64,000 bases of DNA. Source: Enterobacter mori. GTDB taxonomy: Bacteria; Pseudomonadota; Gammaproteobacteria; Enterobacterales; Enterobacteriaceae. Position 1 is the stretch's first letter; the number at the start of each line of letters is the position of its first letter. The notes beneath the pieces were generated by a model. That model searched no databases and had not been told where the DNA came from. It saw only the letters and a program-made list of their open reading frames with translations. A program made the position numbers and the translations under genes. The DNA lies in assembly GCF_025244905.1 (NCBI RefSeq), contig NZ_CP104285.1, forward strand, positions 1,488,001-1,552,000, written 5' to 3'. Below are positions 9,590 to 21,271 of the stretch, one piece after another.

Positions 9590-11068
9590 GTGGACGAACT
9601 GACTAAAACCCTGTGTAGCAGCAGCTACGCAAAAGATAACGGCGTTCTGTTTTACAACAACGACGTCTATATCCGTGAAGACACCCCGGCGTTTGCACTG
9701 CTGGAGGTGCGCCGGGTGCTGGAACGCGCGTTCGTTCCGGTGACCCTGACATCAGAAGCCTTTGATGAGCTGCTGGCCAAAATCTGGCAGCAGAGCAGCG
9801 GCGTCTCTCAGCAGCTGGTGGACGACATGGACGCGGATATCGATCTGATGGCGTTAACCGAGGAGATCCCGGATAACGAGGATCTGCTCGATAACGACGA
9901 AAACTCCCCGGTGATCCGCCTGATTAACGCCATTCTCGGCGAGGCGGTGAAAGACGGTGCGTCGGATATTCATATCGAAACCTTCGAGCGCACGCTGAGC
10001 ATTCGCTTTCGCGTTGACGGCGTGCTGCGCCCGGTGCTGCAGCCTGCGCGTAAGCTCGCGCCGCTGCTGGTGTCGCGCATCAAGGTCATGTCGAAACTCG
10101 ACATCGCCGAGAAGCGCCTGCCGCAGGATGGCCGTATCTCCCTGCGCATTGGCCGCAAGGCCATCGACGTGCGCGTCTCGACCATTCCGTCCCAGTACGG
10201 CGAGCGCGTGGTGATGCGTCTGCTCGACAAAAGCAACCTGAAGCCCGACATCAACAGGCTGGGCCTGATCGATGAAGAGCTGGATAAGTTAAAAGGGCTG
10301 ATTGACCGCCCGCACGGCATTATCCTGGTCACCGGGCCAACGGGCTCCGGTAAAAGTACCACCCTGTACGCCATTCTCTCGGCGCTGAACGGCCATGAAC
10401 GCAACATCCTGACCGTTGAAGACCCGATTGAATACGAGCTGGAAGGGGTGGGGCAGACGCAGGTTAACCCGCGCGTGGACATGACCTTTGCCCGCGGGCT
10501 GCGCGCCATTCTGCGTCAGGACCCGGACGTGGTGATGATCGGGGAAATTCGTGACGGCGAAACCGCGCAAATTGCGGTGCAGGCCTCGCTCACCGGTCAC
10601 CTGGTCATGTCGACGCTGCACACCAACAGCGCCGCAGGGGCGATTACTCGCCTGCGGGACATGGGGCTGGAGTCATTTTTAATCGGATCATCGTTGCTCG
10701 GTGTCATTGCCCAGCGTCTGGTGCGTCGGCTGTGTACCCACTGCCGGACCACCAGTCCGCTGGACGCCAATGAAAAAGCGCTGTTCAGCTTTATGGACGC
10801 GCCGCCAAAAGTGATTTACCGCGCGGTGGGGTGCGAACACTGCCGTCAGAGCGGCTATCAGGGCCGCGCTGGTATACATGAATTCCTGGTGGTGGACAGC
10901 GCCATGCGCCGCGCCATCCATGAAGATAAGGACGAAATGACCATCGAAACGCAGCTGTTTAAGCAGGCCTACAGCCTGCGCGAAAACGGGCTGCTGAAGG
11001 TGATTAACGGTGTGACCTCGCTGGAAGAGGTGATGCGCGTCACCGCCGAGCGTGGGGGGGATGCGTAA
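9590..11068 (+). CDS. gspE: Type II secretion assembly ATPase GspE
   Basis: Cytoplasmic hexameric ATPase that drives pseudopilus assembly. The 492 residues carry Walker [10 protein letters not shown] (about 245-253), Asp and His boxes in the [18 protein letters not shown] segment, Walker B and the paired Cys motif CTHC...CEHC of the zinc-binding C-terminal subdomain. The start is GTG at 9590, preceded by GGCGGAGAG. Its TAA overlaps the gspF ATG by one base. Confidence 0.96.
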   Translation: MDELTKTLCSSSYAKDNGVLFYNNDVYIREDTPAFALLEVRRVLERAFVPVTLTSEAFDELLAKIWQQSSGVSQQLVDDMDADIDLMALTEEIPDNEDLLDNDENSPVIRLINAILGEAVKDGASDIHIETFERTLSIRFRVDGVLRPVLQPARKLAPLLVSRIKVMSKLDIAEKRLPQDGRISLRIGRKAIDVRVSTIPSQYGERVVMRLLDKSNLKPDINRLGLIDEELDKLKGLIDRPHGIILVTGPTGSGKSTTLYAILSALNGHERNILTVEDPIEYELEGVGQTQVNPRVDMTFARGLRAILRQDPDVVMIGEIRDGETAQIAVQASLTGHLVMSTLHTNSAAGAITRLRDMGLESFLIGSSLLGVIAQRLVRRLCTHCRTTSPLDANEKALFSFMDAPPKVIYRAVGCEHCRQSGYQGRAGIHEFLVVDSAMRRAIHEDKDEMTIETQLFKQAYSLRENGLLKVINGVTSLEEVMRVTAERGGDA

Positions 11069-12276
11069 TGGCCTTCTACGCCTGGACGGCGACGAATGCC
11101 GCGGGGAAAACCCAGCGCGGGACGCTACAGGCCGAGGGGCAGAAGCAGGTTCGCCAGATGTTGCGCGAGCAAAAGCTGATGCCCGTCAGCATCACTGAAA
11201 CCCGCGAGGCAACGGCAGGCGGGAAAGTAAAAACCGGGGCGAAGCTCTCCACCCCGGTGCTGTCGATGTTTACCCGTCAGCTTTCGACGCTGGTCAACGC
11301 CGCGCTGCCGCTGGAGAGCGCGCTGAAAGCGATCTCGAAGCAGACGGAAGACAAAAAGCTGGCGGCGATGGTGGTGGAGATCCGCGAGAAGGTGGTGGAA
11401 GGTCATACCCTGTTTGACGCCTTCAGCCAGTTCCCGCGCACCTTCGACAAGCTCTACTGCACCCTGGTGATGGCCGGGGAAAAGACCGGCCACCTGGGGG
11501 ACGTGCTGGAGAAGCTGGCGGAGTACAACGAACAGCGTCAGAAGATGAAAAGCAAGCTGACGCAGGCGATGGTCTACCCGATTACCCTGACGGTGGTTGC
11601 CATCGCGGTTATCAGCATACTGCTGGTGGCGGTGGTGCCGCAGGTAATCGAGCAGTTCACCCACATGAAGCAGCAGCTGCCGATCACCACCCGCACGCTG
11701 ATTGCGGTGAGCGATTTCCTGCAGGCCTACGGCATCTATATCGTCGGGATCCTGGGCGGTGGGTTTGTCGGTTTTAAAACCTGGCTCAGAAATGCCAAAA
11801 ACCGCTTTCGCTGGAACCGCTGGCTGGTGAACGGTTCACCGATTAAAAAGCTGGTCTGCGCCATCAACAGCGCCCGCTATATCCGCACCCTGAGCATCCT
11901 GCAGGCCAGCAGCGTGCCGCTGCTGGAGGGGATGTATATCGCCATGGACGGTATTGAAAACCTCTACGCCCGACAGGTGCTGGAGCAGGCCGCCGATACC
12001 GTGCGCCAGGGGGCATCCCTGTATGCCGCGCTGGAACAGGCGAAGCTCTTTCCACCGACCATGCTGTATATGATCGCCTCCGGTGAGGAGAGCGGCGAAT
12101 TAGGCAATTTAATGGACCGCGCCGCGGAAAACCAGGAATCGGCACTACAGCATCGCATTACATTAACGCTGTCGGTATTTGAACCGGCGCTGGTGGTCTC
12201 CATGGCGACGATTGTTTTATTCATCGTGCTGTCAATATTACAGCCGCTTCTGCAACTTAATAATATGGTAGGTTAA
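11068..12276 (+). CDS. gspF: Type II secretion platform protein GspF
   Basis: Polytopic inner-membrane platform protein that couples GspE to pseudopilus assembly. The 402 residues contain two T2SSF repeats (about 70-195 and 270-395) and three membrane segments (about 165-190, 220-240 and 370-395). Typical motifs include FTRQLSTLVNAALPLESAL and SGEESGELGNLM. gspG follows 3 bp after the stop. Confidence 0.95.
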   Translation: MAFYAWTATNAAGKTQRGTLQAEGQKQVRQMLREQKLMPVSITETREATAGGKVKTGAKLSTPVLSMFTRQLSTLVNAALPLESALKAISKQTEDKKLAAMVVEIREKVVEGHTLFDAFSQFPRTFDKLYCTLVMAGEKTGHLGDVLEKLAEYNEQRQKMKSKLTQAMVYPITLTVVAIAVISILLVAVVPQVIEQFTHMKQQLPITTRTLIAVSDFLQAYGIYIVGILGGGFVGFKTWLRNAKNRFRWNRWLVNGSPIKKLVCAINSARYIRTLSILQASSVPLLEGMYIAMDGIENLYARQVLEQAADTVRQGASLYAALEQAKLFPPTMLYMIASGEESGELGNLMDRAAENQESALQHRITLTLSVFEPALVVSMATIVLFIVLSILQPLLQLNNMVG

Positions 12277-12279
12277 ATC

Positions 12280-12729
12280 ATGGCTTTAAAACGTAAAAAC
12301 CTGGCGCGCCAGGCGGGCTTCACGTTGCTCGAATTAATGGTGGTCATTGTTATTCTCGGCGTTCTGGCGAGTATGGTGGTGCCAAACTTAATGGGTAATA
12401 AGGAAAAAGCGGATACGCAAAAAGCGACGAGCGATATTGTCGCGCTCGAAGGCTCGCTGGATATGTATAAGCTGGATAACCACCGTTATCCGACCACAGA
12501 GCAGGGACTGCAGGCGCTGGTCACCAAACCTGAAATCGCGCCAATCCCGAACGGCTACCGCGCCGATGGCTATATCCGTCGCCTGCCGCAGGATCCGTGG
12601 GGCGGGGATTATATTCTCGTGAGCCCGGGTGAACACGGCGCGGTTGACGTCTTCTCGGCCGGTCCGGACGGTGAAGCCAATACCGCCGACGATATTACGA
12701 ACTGGTCTCTGGATAAGAAAGAGAAATAA
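12280..12729 (+). CDS. gspG: Major pseudopilin GspG
   Basis: Main subunit of the secretion pseudopilus. The 149-residue prepilin has the type IV leader ending at G-F (RQAGFTLLELMVVIVILG) for cleavage by GspO and Glu5 in the mature chain. Its C-terminal calcium-binding region includes DPWGGDYILVSPG. Its stop overlaps the gspH start. Confidence 0.96.
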   Translation: MALKRKNLARQAGFTLLELMVVIVILGVLASMVVPNLMGNKEKADTQKATSDIVALEGSLDMYKLDNHRYPTTEQGLQALVTKPEIAPIPNGYRADGYIRRLPQDPWGGDYILVSPGEHGAVDVFSAGPDGEANTADDITNWSLDKKEK

Positions 12730-13214
12730 TGAGAAATCAACGCGGCTTTACGTTGCTGGAAATTATTCTGGCGCTGGTGATATTTGCCAGCTGCGCCATG
12801 ATGGTGGTGTCCACAATACCCTCGCGCAGCGGTGCGGATATATTTGGCCAGCAATTAAAAGCGCTCGTTGATTATGGTTCTGACCGCGCGGTGATGGATG
12901 GAAATATCGTTGGGCTGGTAATGACCACGAATAACTATCAGCTGGTGACGCTCGACGATAAAAACGGCGAGCGCCGCTGGGTGCCGTTATCTGCGGGGCG
13001 AATTACCACCAAAGGCGATTTCCCGGAGGAGATGCACGTTTCGCTCTCGCCGCAGCGTCTTGCCGCCACGGTATCGTCCGACCCGCAGGTGCTTTTTTTA
13101 CCGGACGGCGAAATCAGCCGCTTCACCCTGACGCTGCAAAGCTACGACAAGCAGCACCATTTCCGCGTGGTGTCGCAGGGCGCGGCTCCGGTATCGGTAG
13201 AAAACGATGACTAA
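12729..13214 (+). CDS. gspH: Minor pseudopilin GspH
   Basis: A 161-residue minor pseudopilin with the prepilin leader MRNQRGFTLLEIILALVIF and mature-chain Glu5. It is part of the H-I-J-K pseudopilus tip and base subunits. It overlaps gspI by 8 nt. Assignment to GspH comes from operon position and size. Confidence 0.9.
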   Translation: MRNQRGFTLLEIILALVIFASCAMMVVSTIPSRSGADIFGQQLKALVDYGSDRAVMDGNIVGLVMTTNNYQLVTLDDKNGERRWVPLSAGRITTKGDFPEEMHVSLSPQRLAATVSSDPQVLFLPDGEISRFTLTLQSYDKQHHFRVVSQGAAPVSVENDD

Positions 13215-13587
13215 CGCAAAGAAAAAGCAAACGGGAATGACGCTGCTGGAGGTCATGGTCGCGCTGGTGATCTTCTCCACCGCCGCGCTGGCGCTGATGA
13301 ACTCGGTCTCCCTGAACGTGCGTTTTACCCACGGTCTGGCCGACACGCTGCAGGCGAGCTGGGTGGCCGAGAATCAGCTGGCAGAAGCGCAGCTCGCGAA
13401 AACTGACTTCCCGGATGCTGAGCAGCAGGGAACGGAAACCATGGGCGGACGCAGCTGGAACTGGCGCAAGCAGCGGGTCAAAACCGCCGACGGCGTCTGG
13501 GCTAACGCCATCCGCGTGTATGCGGAAGGCGACGACAGCCAGCCGGTTATTTCGCTACATATTATTCCGCCGGGAGAGAGCCAGTGA
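13207..13587 (+). CDS. gspI: Minor pseudopilin GspI
   Basis: A 126-residue minor pseudopilin with leader KKQTGMTLLEVMVALVIFS. GspI starts the tip complex with GspJ and GspK. It overlaps both gspH (8 nt) and gspJ (4 nt, ATGA-type), consistent with coupled translation in one operon. Confidence 0.92.
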   Translation: MTNAKKKQTGMTLLEVMVALVIFSTAALALMNSVSLNVRFTHGLADTLQASWVAENQLAEAQLAKTDFPDAEQQGTETMGGRSWNWRKQRVKTADGVWANAIRVYAEGDDSQPVISLHIIPPGESQ

Positions 13588-14195
13588 AGAGAACCCGACG
13601 CCAGCGCGGTTTTACCCTGCTGGAGATCATGATTGCGCTGACCATCTTTGCGGTGATCGGCACTCTGGCCTGGCAAATTCTGGACGGGGCGATGCGCACC
13701 AGTTCGGCCACCGATGCCAGCGCGGCGAAGCTCAATCAGCTGCAGCGTGCCTGGAGCCTGATGGAGCGCGATTTCTACCAGCTGCAGGCGCGCGCGCCGC
13801 GCAACGAGCCGGAACGGTTTCGTCCGGCTGATGATGCGCTTGAGCTGACCACGCTGAACGGCGTGAGCGGAACGGTCCAGCTGGAGCGCGTGCGCTGGCG
13901 GCTCGAAGCGGGGCGATTGTATCGCGACGTCTGGCCGGTGATTGACGGCCCGGCGGACGCCAAACCCGACGAGGTGCCGATTGTCAGCGAGGTGAAATCA
14001 CTCCAGTGGCGCTTTTACCGTCAGGGCTGGCAGAAAAGCTGGAACGACCCGGCGCATCTGCCGGACGGCGTGGAGCTGACGCTGACCATGGAAAACGGCG
14101 ATACCTGGCGCTGGGTCTTTACGACCCCGGGCGATTTGCCTGAAGCGGCCACACCCGCGCCTTCGCCACAACCGGCACCGGAAGCAAAATCATGA
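13584..14195 (+). CDS. gspJ: Minor pseudopilin GspJ
   Basis: A 203-residue minor pseudopilin with leader RQRGFTLLEIMIALTIFAV and a GspJ-type globular domain (SLQWRFYRQGWQKSWND). The C-terminus is rich in Pro, Ala and Glu. Start and stop both overlap the neighbouring genes by 4 nt. Confidence 0.93.
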   Translation: MKRTRRQRGFTLLEIMIALTIFAVIGTLAWQILDGAMRTSSATDASAAKLNQLQRAWSLMERDFYQLQARAPRNEPERFRPADDALELTTLNGVSGTVQLERVRWRLEAGRLYRDVWPVIDGPADAKPDEVPIVSEVKSLQWRFYRQGWQKSWNDPAHLPDGVELTLTMENGDTWRWVFTTPGDLPEAATPAPSPQPAPEAKS

Positions 14196-15202
14196 GTGCA
14201 TTACGCAAACAGAAAGGGGTGGCGCTGCTGGTGGTGCTGATCCTGCTGGTGATGATGTCGGCGCTGGCCGCCAAAATCAGCCAGCAGTTCTGCCGCAACC
14301 TGCAAAAAACGCATTACCAGGTGAGCCAGCAGCAGCTGCGCTGGGCAATGCAGGCCCAGGAAAAGGTGGTGAAAGACCGGCTGCTGGCCGACGCCAGCGG
14401 GGAAAGCAAACCGCTCTCCCTCGACGGCGACTGGCATCAGCCGCTGGAAACCCGGGGTGAAGACTACACGGTGGTCAGCCAGGTGGAAGACGCGCAGGAC
14501 TGCTTTAACGTTAACAACCTGCTGGCGGTCGAAAAAATTGCGCAGGGGAAAAATACCCCGGAGGTGCCGGAAAAGCCGCGCCGGGAGCAGATTGTGGAAC
14601 AGCTTCTGACGCAGAGCGGCCTGAGCCAGACCAACGCGGAAGAGGTGTATCTGCAGCTGGTGGACTATCTCGATGGCGACACGACAACGGCCAAAGAGGG
14701 CGCCGAGTCCGATGCCTGGGCAGGCGTGGTGCCCGCTCGCCAACCGGCGAACCAGATGATGCGCACCATTGCCGAGATCAGGCTGCTGCCTGCGTTCCCG
14801 GCTGCCGCTTACCCGAAGGTAAGCAAGCTGCTGTGCGCGCTGCCGGACTCTGCCAGCAAGGTGGATGTGAACACCCTTAAACCGGAGCAGGCTGCCTTAC
14901 TGGCCGCCCTGTTTCCCGGAAAACTCAATGAAGATGATGCCGTTCGCCTGATTGAATCGCGTCCTGAAACCGGCTGGGAAAATTGGGAAACCTTCAGCAA
15001 AGCGCTGGAGCAGACCTTCCCGCAGTTAAAAGACGATCTCCCGCAGGTGGCTGAGCAGCTCTCCATTAACAGCCGGTATTTCCGCGTGAACTCGACCGGC
15101 AATACCGATGAATTAACGCTTCGCGTGGTGAGCCAGCTTCAGGTGAATAACGAAGCCGGTGAGATCGTGACGTGGCAACGTCGTTACCGAATGATTGAAT
15201 AA
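14192..15202 (+). CDS. gspK: Minor pseudopilin GspK
   Basis: The large 336-residue minor pseudopilin thought to cap the pseudopilus. The prepilin leader (RKQKGVALLVVLILLVMM) lacks the Glu at mature position 5, as is normal for GspK. Family features include CFNVNNLL and KVDVNTLKPEQAALLAALF, the latter resembling a helix-hairpin-helix segment. gspL follows 15 bp downstream. Confidence 0.95.
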   Translation: MSALRKQKGVALLVVLILLVMMSALAAKISQQFCRNLQKTHYQVSQQQLRWAMQAQEKVVKDRLLADASGESKPLSLDGDWHQPLETRGEDYTVVSQVEDAQDCFNVNNLLAVEKIAQGKNTPEVPEKPRREQIVEQLLTQSGLSQTNAEEVYLQLVDYLDGDTTTAKEGAESDAWAGVVPARQPANQMMRTIAEIRLLPAFPAAAYPKVSKLLCALPDSASKVDVNTLKPEQAALLAALFPGKLNEDDAVRLIESRPETGWENWETFSKALEQTFPQLKDDLPQVAEQLSINSRYFRVNSTGNTDELTLRVVSQLQVNNEAGEIVTWQRRYRMIE

Positions 15203-15217
15203 GAAAAGTAGAACGCT

Positions 15218-16351
15218 ATGAAACAGGTCCTTTTTGTTCGTCCCGACAGCCGCGAGGGCGGGAAAATAATGTGGTGTGTCTCCGGCAGCGAGCAGGTTGA
15301 GGTGCTGAAGAGCCTGGACGCGCTGGCAGACCACCCACTTGCTGCACGCGTCTGTTTACTTCTGCCTGCCAGCAAGATGATCTTCCGCCACTTCACGCTG
15401 CCAAAAAAAGTCGCCTCGCAGGCGACGGCATTCTCGTGGATGGCGGAAGAGACGCTGATTGGCGACGTGGATAATCTCCACTGGACGGTGCTCAACAAAA
15501 AGGGCGCCGAGGTTGACGCGGTGGCCATCGACGCCGATTGCCTGCGCGGGTGGTTAACCCGCTGTCAGGAGGCCGGATTAAAGGTCATTCAGGCGCTGCC
15601 GGATGCGTGGCTGTTGCCCGTGACGGCGGGCGGAAGCACGCTTGTTGCCCAGGACGACGGCTACTGGCTGCGCTTATCGCCCCATGTCGCGGGTGAAATG
15701 GAGGCGAGCCTGCTGCCGCTGCTGATGCAGAAAGCCGGAGAGGGGAGCGTGTGCTGCTACGGTGACGTGCCTGCTGGCGTCGATATTGACGTCGGGCACC
15801 CCTGGCAGCATCCGCTGGTTCTGATCCAGCCGCAGTGGCACGCCTGCCGCGTCACGCTCCTGCACGGCGAATTCAGCGCGAAAGCGGCCTCGGGTAAAGC
15901 CTCGAAGGGCATCAAGGCGGCAATAGCCGCGGCGGGCCTGCTCTCTCTCGGCCTGTTGCTGGGACCGCGCGTCGCCATGGCCTGGATGCTCGTGCAGCAG
16001 GAAAACCAGGTTCAGCAGGAGATCGCTCAGGTTTATCAGCACCATTTTCCGAGTATGCGCCAGCAGACCAACATCAAATACCACTTTGGTCAAAACCTTA
16101 AGAAGCAAACCAAAGGCGTCTTTTTGCAGCTTGAGGCGCTGGAGAAAGCCAGGCAGGCCGTGCCGGCAATGGAAATCGATCTGCTGGAGTACGACGCCCA
16201 ACAGAACACGCTGACGCTGAGCGTCAGTGCGCAAAGCCCAACCGCGTTGCAGACGTTTGTGAATCAGGCCGGTGAGAATTTTGATTTCATCCTGCAGCCT
16301 GTTTCCACCTCTGCACCTTATACCGCCATGATCGCAGGGAAATACAAATGA
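15218..16351 (+). CDS. gspL: Type II secretion inner-membrane protein GspL
   Basis: Bitopic protein that recruits the GspE ATPase to the membrane and pairs with GspM. The 377 residues comprise an actin-like cytoplasmic domain (about 1-225), one membrane segment (about 232-255, AAIAAAGLLSLGLLLGPRVA) and a periplasmic ferredoxin-like domain. It overlaps gspM by 4 nt. Confidence 0.92.
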   Translation: MKQVLFVRPDSREGGKIMWCVSGSEQVEVLKSLDALADHPLAARVCLLLPASKMIFRHFTLPKKVASQATAFSWMAEETLIGDVDNLHWTVLNKKGAEVDAVAIDADCLRGWLTRCQEAGLKVIQALPDAWLLPVTAGGSTLVAQDDGYWLRLSPHVAGEMEASLLPLLMQKAGEGSVCCYGDVPAGVDIDVGHPWQHPLVLIQPQWHACRVTLLHGEFSAKAASGKASKGIKAAIAAAGLLSLGLLLGPRVAMAWMLVQQENQVQQEIAQVYQHHFPSMRQQTNIKYHFGQNLKKQTKGVFLQLEALEKARQAVPAMEIDLLEYDAQQNTLTLSVSAQSPTALQTFVNQAGENFDFILQPVSTSAPYTAMIAGKYK

Positions 16352-16833
16352 AAGAGCGAATTGCGCAGCTTAAGTCTCGTTATCAGAATTACAGCGCCAG
16401 GGAAAAAGTTATTCTGAAAATATGCGCCATCGCCCTTCTGGTGGCGGCAGTATATTACGGGGGCATAATCCCGCTGGATAATATGATTCAGAACAGCAAA
16501 TCCACGCTGACCCGACAAAAAGAGTCGCTGAACTGGATGCGCAGTGAAATAGATAAAAACCATCTCCAGGTTCAGATTATCAAAACGGATAACCCGCGTG
16601 CGGTGGTAGAGAGTAGCGCGCAGGAAATTCATCTGCCCCTGACGGATATGCGTCAGGATGGACAAACGTTATCGTTCGTCGTTAATCGCGTAAACGTGTA
16701 TGAATTAAAGAACTGGCTGCGGGAAATTAACCAGACCTCCGGCGTCAGGCTGCAAAAAATGAACCTCACGCCGGTCGATCACCTCAGTGATGTAAAAGCG
16801 GAAGTACAGCTCACCTGGAGCAAAATCGCATGA
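16348..16833 (+). CDS. gspM: Type II secretion inner-membrane protein GspM
   Basis: A 161-residue bitopic partner of GspL with one membrane segment (about 25-45, ICAIALLVAAVYYGGII) and a periplasmic ferredoxin-like domain. It overlaps gspL and gspO by 4 nt each. As in E. coli, no gspN lies between gspM and gspO. Confidence 0.9.
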   Translation: MKERIAQLKSRYQNYSAREKVILKICAIALLVAAVYYGGIIPLDNMIQNSKSTLTRQKESLNWMRSEIDKNHLQVQIIKTDNPRAVVESSAQEIHLPLTDMRQDGQTLSFVVNRVNVYELKNWLREINQTSGVRLQKMNLTPVDHLSDVKAEVQLTWSKIA

Positions 16834-17627
16834 ACACCTTCGCGCTGATGCGGGAGGTTTACCCGGTGGGGTTCCCGGTGATGAGTGCGATCCTGGGCGG
16901 CATTGTGGGGAGCTTTCTGGGCGTTGTCGCCGAGCGCGTGCCGAACATGGTGATGGAAGAGGAGAGCGGCGGTAATTTGCTCTTTCCGGCGTCGCACTGC
17001 CCGGCGTGTCAGCACGCGCTGGCCGCCTGGGAGAATATCCCGCTGGTCAGCTGGCTTGTTTTACACGGACGCTGTAGCCGCTGCGGCACCGCTATCCCGT
17101 TGCGGATATTTTTGTTCGAGCTTTTTTCCGCGCTGTTTTTTGGCATCACCGCCTGGTGTATGCCGGACGTCCAGGCTTTGTTCTCTCTGTGGCTGCTGGC
17201 GGCGTTTTTATTGCCCCTGGCCATGATCGACTGGCGGCACCAGCTGCTGCCGGACTGCCTGACGCAACCCCTGCTGTGGGCGGGATTACTGCTCCATGCC
17301 TTTGCTCATACGCTGCCGCTTCGAGATGCGCTGTTCGGTGCCGTGGCGGGCTATCTGTCGCTCTGGCTGTTGTACTGGGCGTTTCGCCTGACCACCGGAC
17401 GGGAGGGGCTGGGATATGGTGATTTTAAGCTGCTGGCGGCTCTGGGCGCCTGGTGCGGCTGGCAGGCGTTGCCCATGATTGAATTAATCGCCGCGCTGGG
17501 CGGTATTATCGGTTATTTCGCTTTAACTCATTCAAATAAAAATAACCTCACTATTTCTTTCGGACCTTATCTCTCATTTGCTGGAATAGTGGTGTTTATT
17601 GGTCAGCAGTTTGCTTTCACATTTTAA
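16830..17627 (+). CDS. gspO: Prepilin peptidase / methyltransferase GspO
   Basis: Aspartyl membrane protease that cleaves and N-methylates the pseudopilins GspG-K. The 265 residues hold two CxxC pairs of the zinc-binding loop (CPAC and CSRC), several membrane helices, and the two catalytic Asp sites (MIDWRHQLLPD and the GxGD motif GYGDFKLL). It is the last gene of the gsp operon; no terminator hairpin is evident before the chitinase gene. Confidence 0.95.
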   Translation: MNTFALMREVYPVGFPVMSAILGGIVGSFLGVVAERVPNMVMEEESGGNLLFPASHCPACQHALAAWENIPLVSWLVLHGRCSRCGTAIPLRIFLFELFSALFFGITAWCMPDVQALFSLWLLAAFLLPLAMIDWRHQLLPDCLTQPLLWAGLLLHAFAHTLPLRDALFGAVAGYLSLWLLYWAFRLTTGREGLGYGDFKLLAALGAWCGWQALPMIELIAALGGIIGYFALTHSNKNNLTISFGPYLSFAGIVVFIGQQFAFTF

Positions 17628-17863
17628 ATATACAGGTCAAGTTTTTTTATAATTCTTTTTGACGGTGGAAGAGAAGGACGTCTCTTTACGCTCAGTGTAT
17701 CGTAAGGGATATAAGCTACACGGAATTTGGGCTTGTATCTTTTTATGGAGGAATACAGCGCAGCAAAACGTTTTTTTCACGGTTGTCAGGTTGGTTTAAT
17801 ACGCATTATGCAAAGCAAATCCATGTTCTCAAGGAAGGCATGGTTTATTAACGTTACGAATAA

Positions 17864-20596
<2,733 letters not shown>

Positions 20597-20615
20597 TCGA
20601 GCCCAATAAGCACTT

Positions 20616-20636
20616 CCCCTCCTCATTGAGGAGGGG
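20616..20636. terminator. Palindromic hairpin after the GH18 chitinase gene
   Basis: A perfect inverted repeat, CCCCTCCTCA with TGAGGAGGGG, lies 20 bp past the chitinase stop. It would form a strong hairpin, but the following bases (ATTAAAAATTC) are not a proper U-tract. It may therefore act as an mRNA-stabilising end or a weak terminator. Confidence 0.45.
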
Positions 20637-20699
20637 ATTAAAAATTCATTTTACAGGATGTTGCTAAGGAGAAATAACCGACGCTTACAGCAGGTAAAA

Positions 20700-21137
20700 A
20701 TGAAAAAGTTAATGTTGTTGTTATTGATAATAAGCCAAAGCGCACTGGCAAACTGTTGGGACAGAGCCGCACACTATTATCATGTCGATCCTTATTTATT
20801 GTATGCCATAGCCAACGTTGAATCCGGTATGAATCCGTATGCGGTTGGGAAAAATCATGATGGCACGCGTGATGTCGGGCTAATGCAAATTAACAGCTCC
20901 CACTTTACCGCGCTGGAAAGTCGGGGAATCGACGAATACCGGCTGATGACCGAGCCCTGTACCTCCATTATGGTCGGCGCGTCCATCCTTTCCGGGATGA
21001 TCAAGGTGTATGGCTATAACTGGGAAGCGGTAGGTGCCTATAACGCCGGATTGAAGAAAGAGAATTATTCGCAGCGAATGAAATATGCCCATAAGGTCTG
21101 GGCGAAATATCAGCAGTTGAAATTAGCGGCACGTTAG
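20700..21137 (+). CDS. Small secreted lytic transglycosylase (SLT fold, IagB/VirB1-like)
   Basis: A 145-residue protein with a signal peptide (1-17, ends SALA) and a single SLT domain. The catalytic Glu is E41 in ANVESGMNP, and GLMQIN and AYNAG motifs complete the goose-type lysozyme-like site. Such specialised transglycosylases open peptidoglycan for secretion systems and pili. An in-frame ATG 14 codons upstream has better Shine-Dalgarno spacing but would bury the signal peptide, so the ATG at 20700 was chosen. It sits between two chitinase genes; a T2SS-assembly role or a secreted lysozyme role are both possible. Confidence 0.8.
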   Translation: MKKLMLLLLIISQSALANCWDRAAHYYHVDPYLLYAIANVESGMNPYAVGKNHDGTRDVGLMQINSSHFTALESRGIDEYRLMTEPCTSIMVGASILSGMIKVYGYNWEAVGAYNAGLKKENYSQRMKYAHKVWAKYQQLKLAAR

Positions 21138-21271
21138 TAATGTTTTTTATTTTTGAAGAATTCCTGAGGGTGTTCTTCGAAAAGTGAAAACAGCTGTCTA
21201 TGGTTTATTTATTAATGGATTAATACATAAGCCGGGATTTAACTTTAACTTCAATTAACAGGAATACTGAA

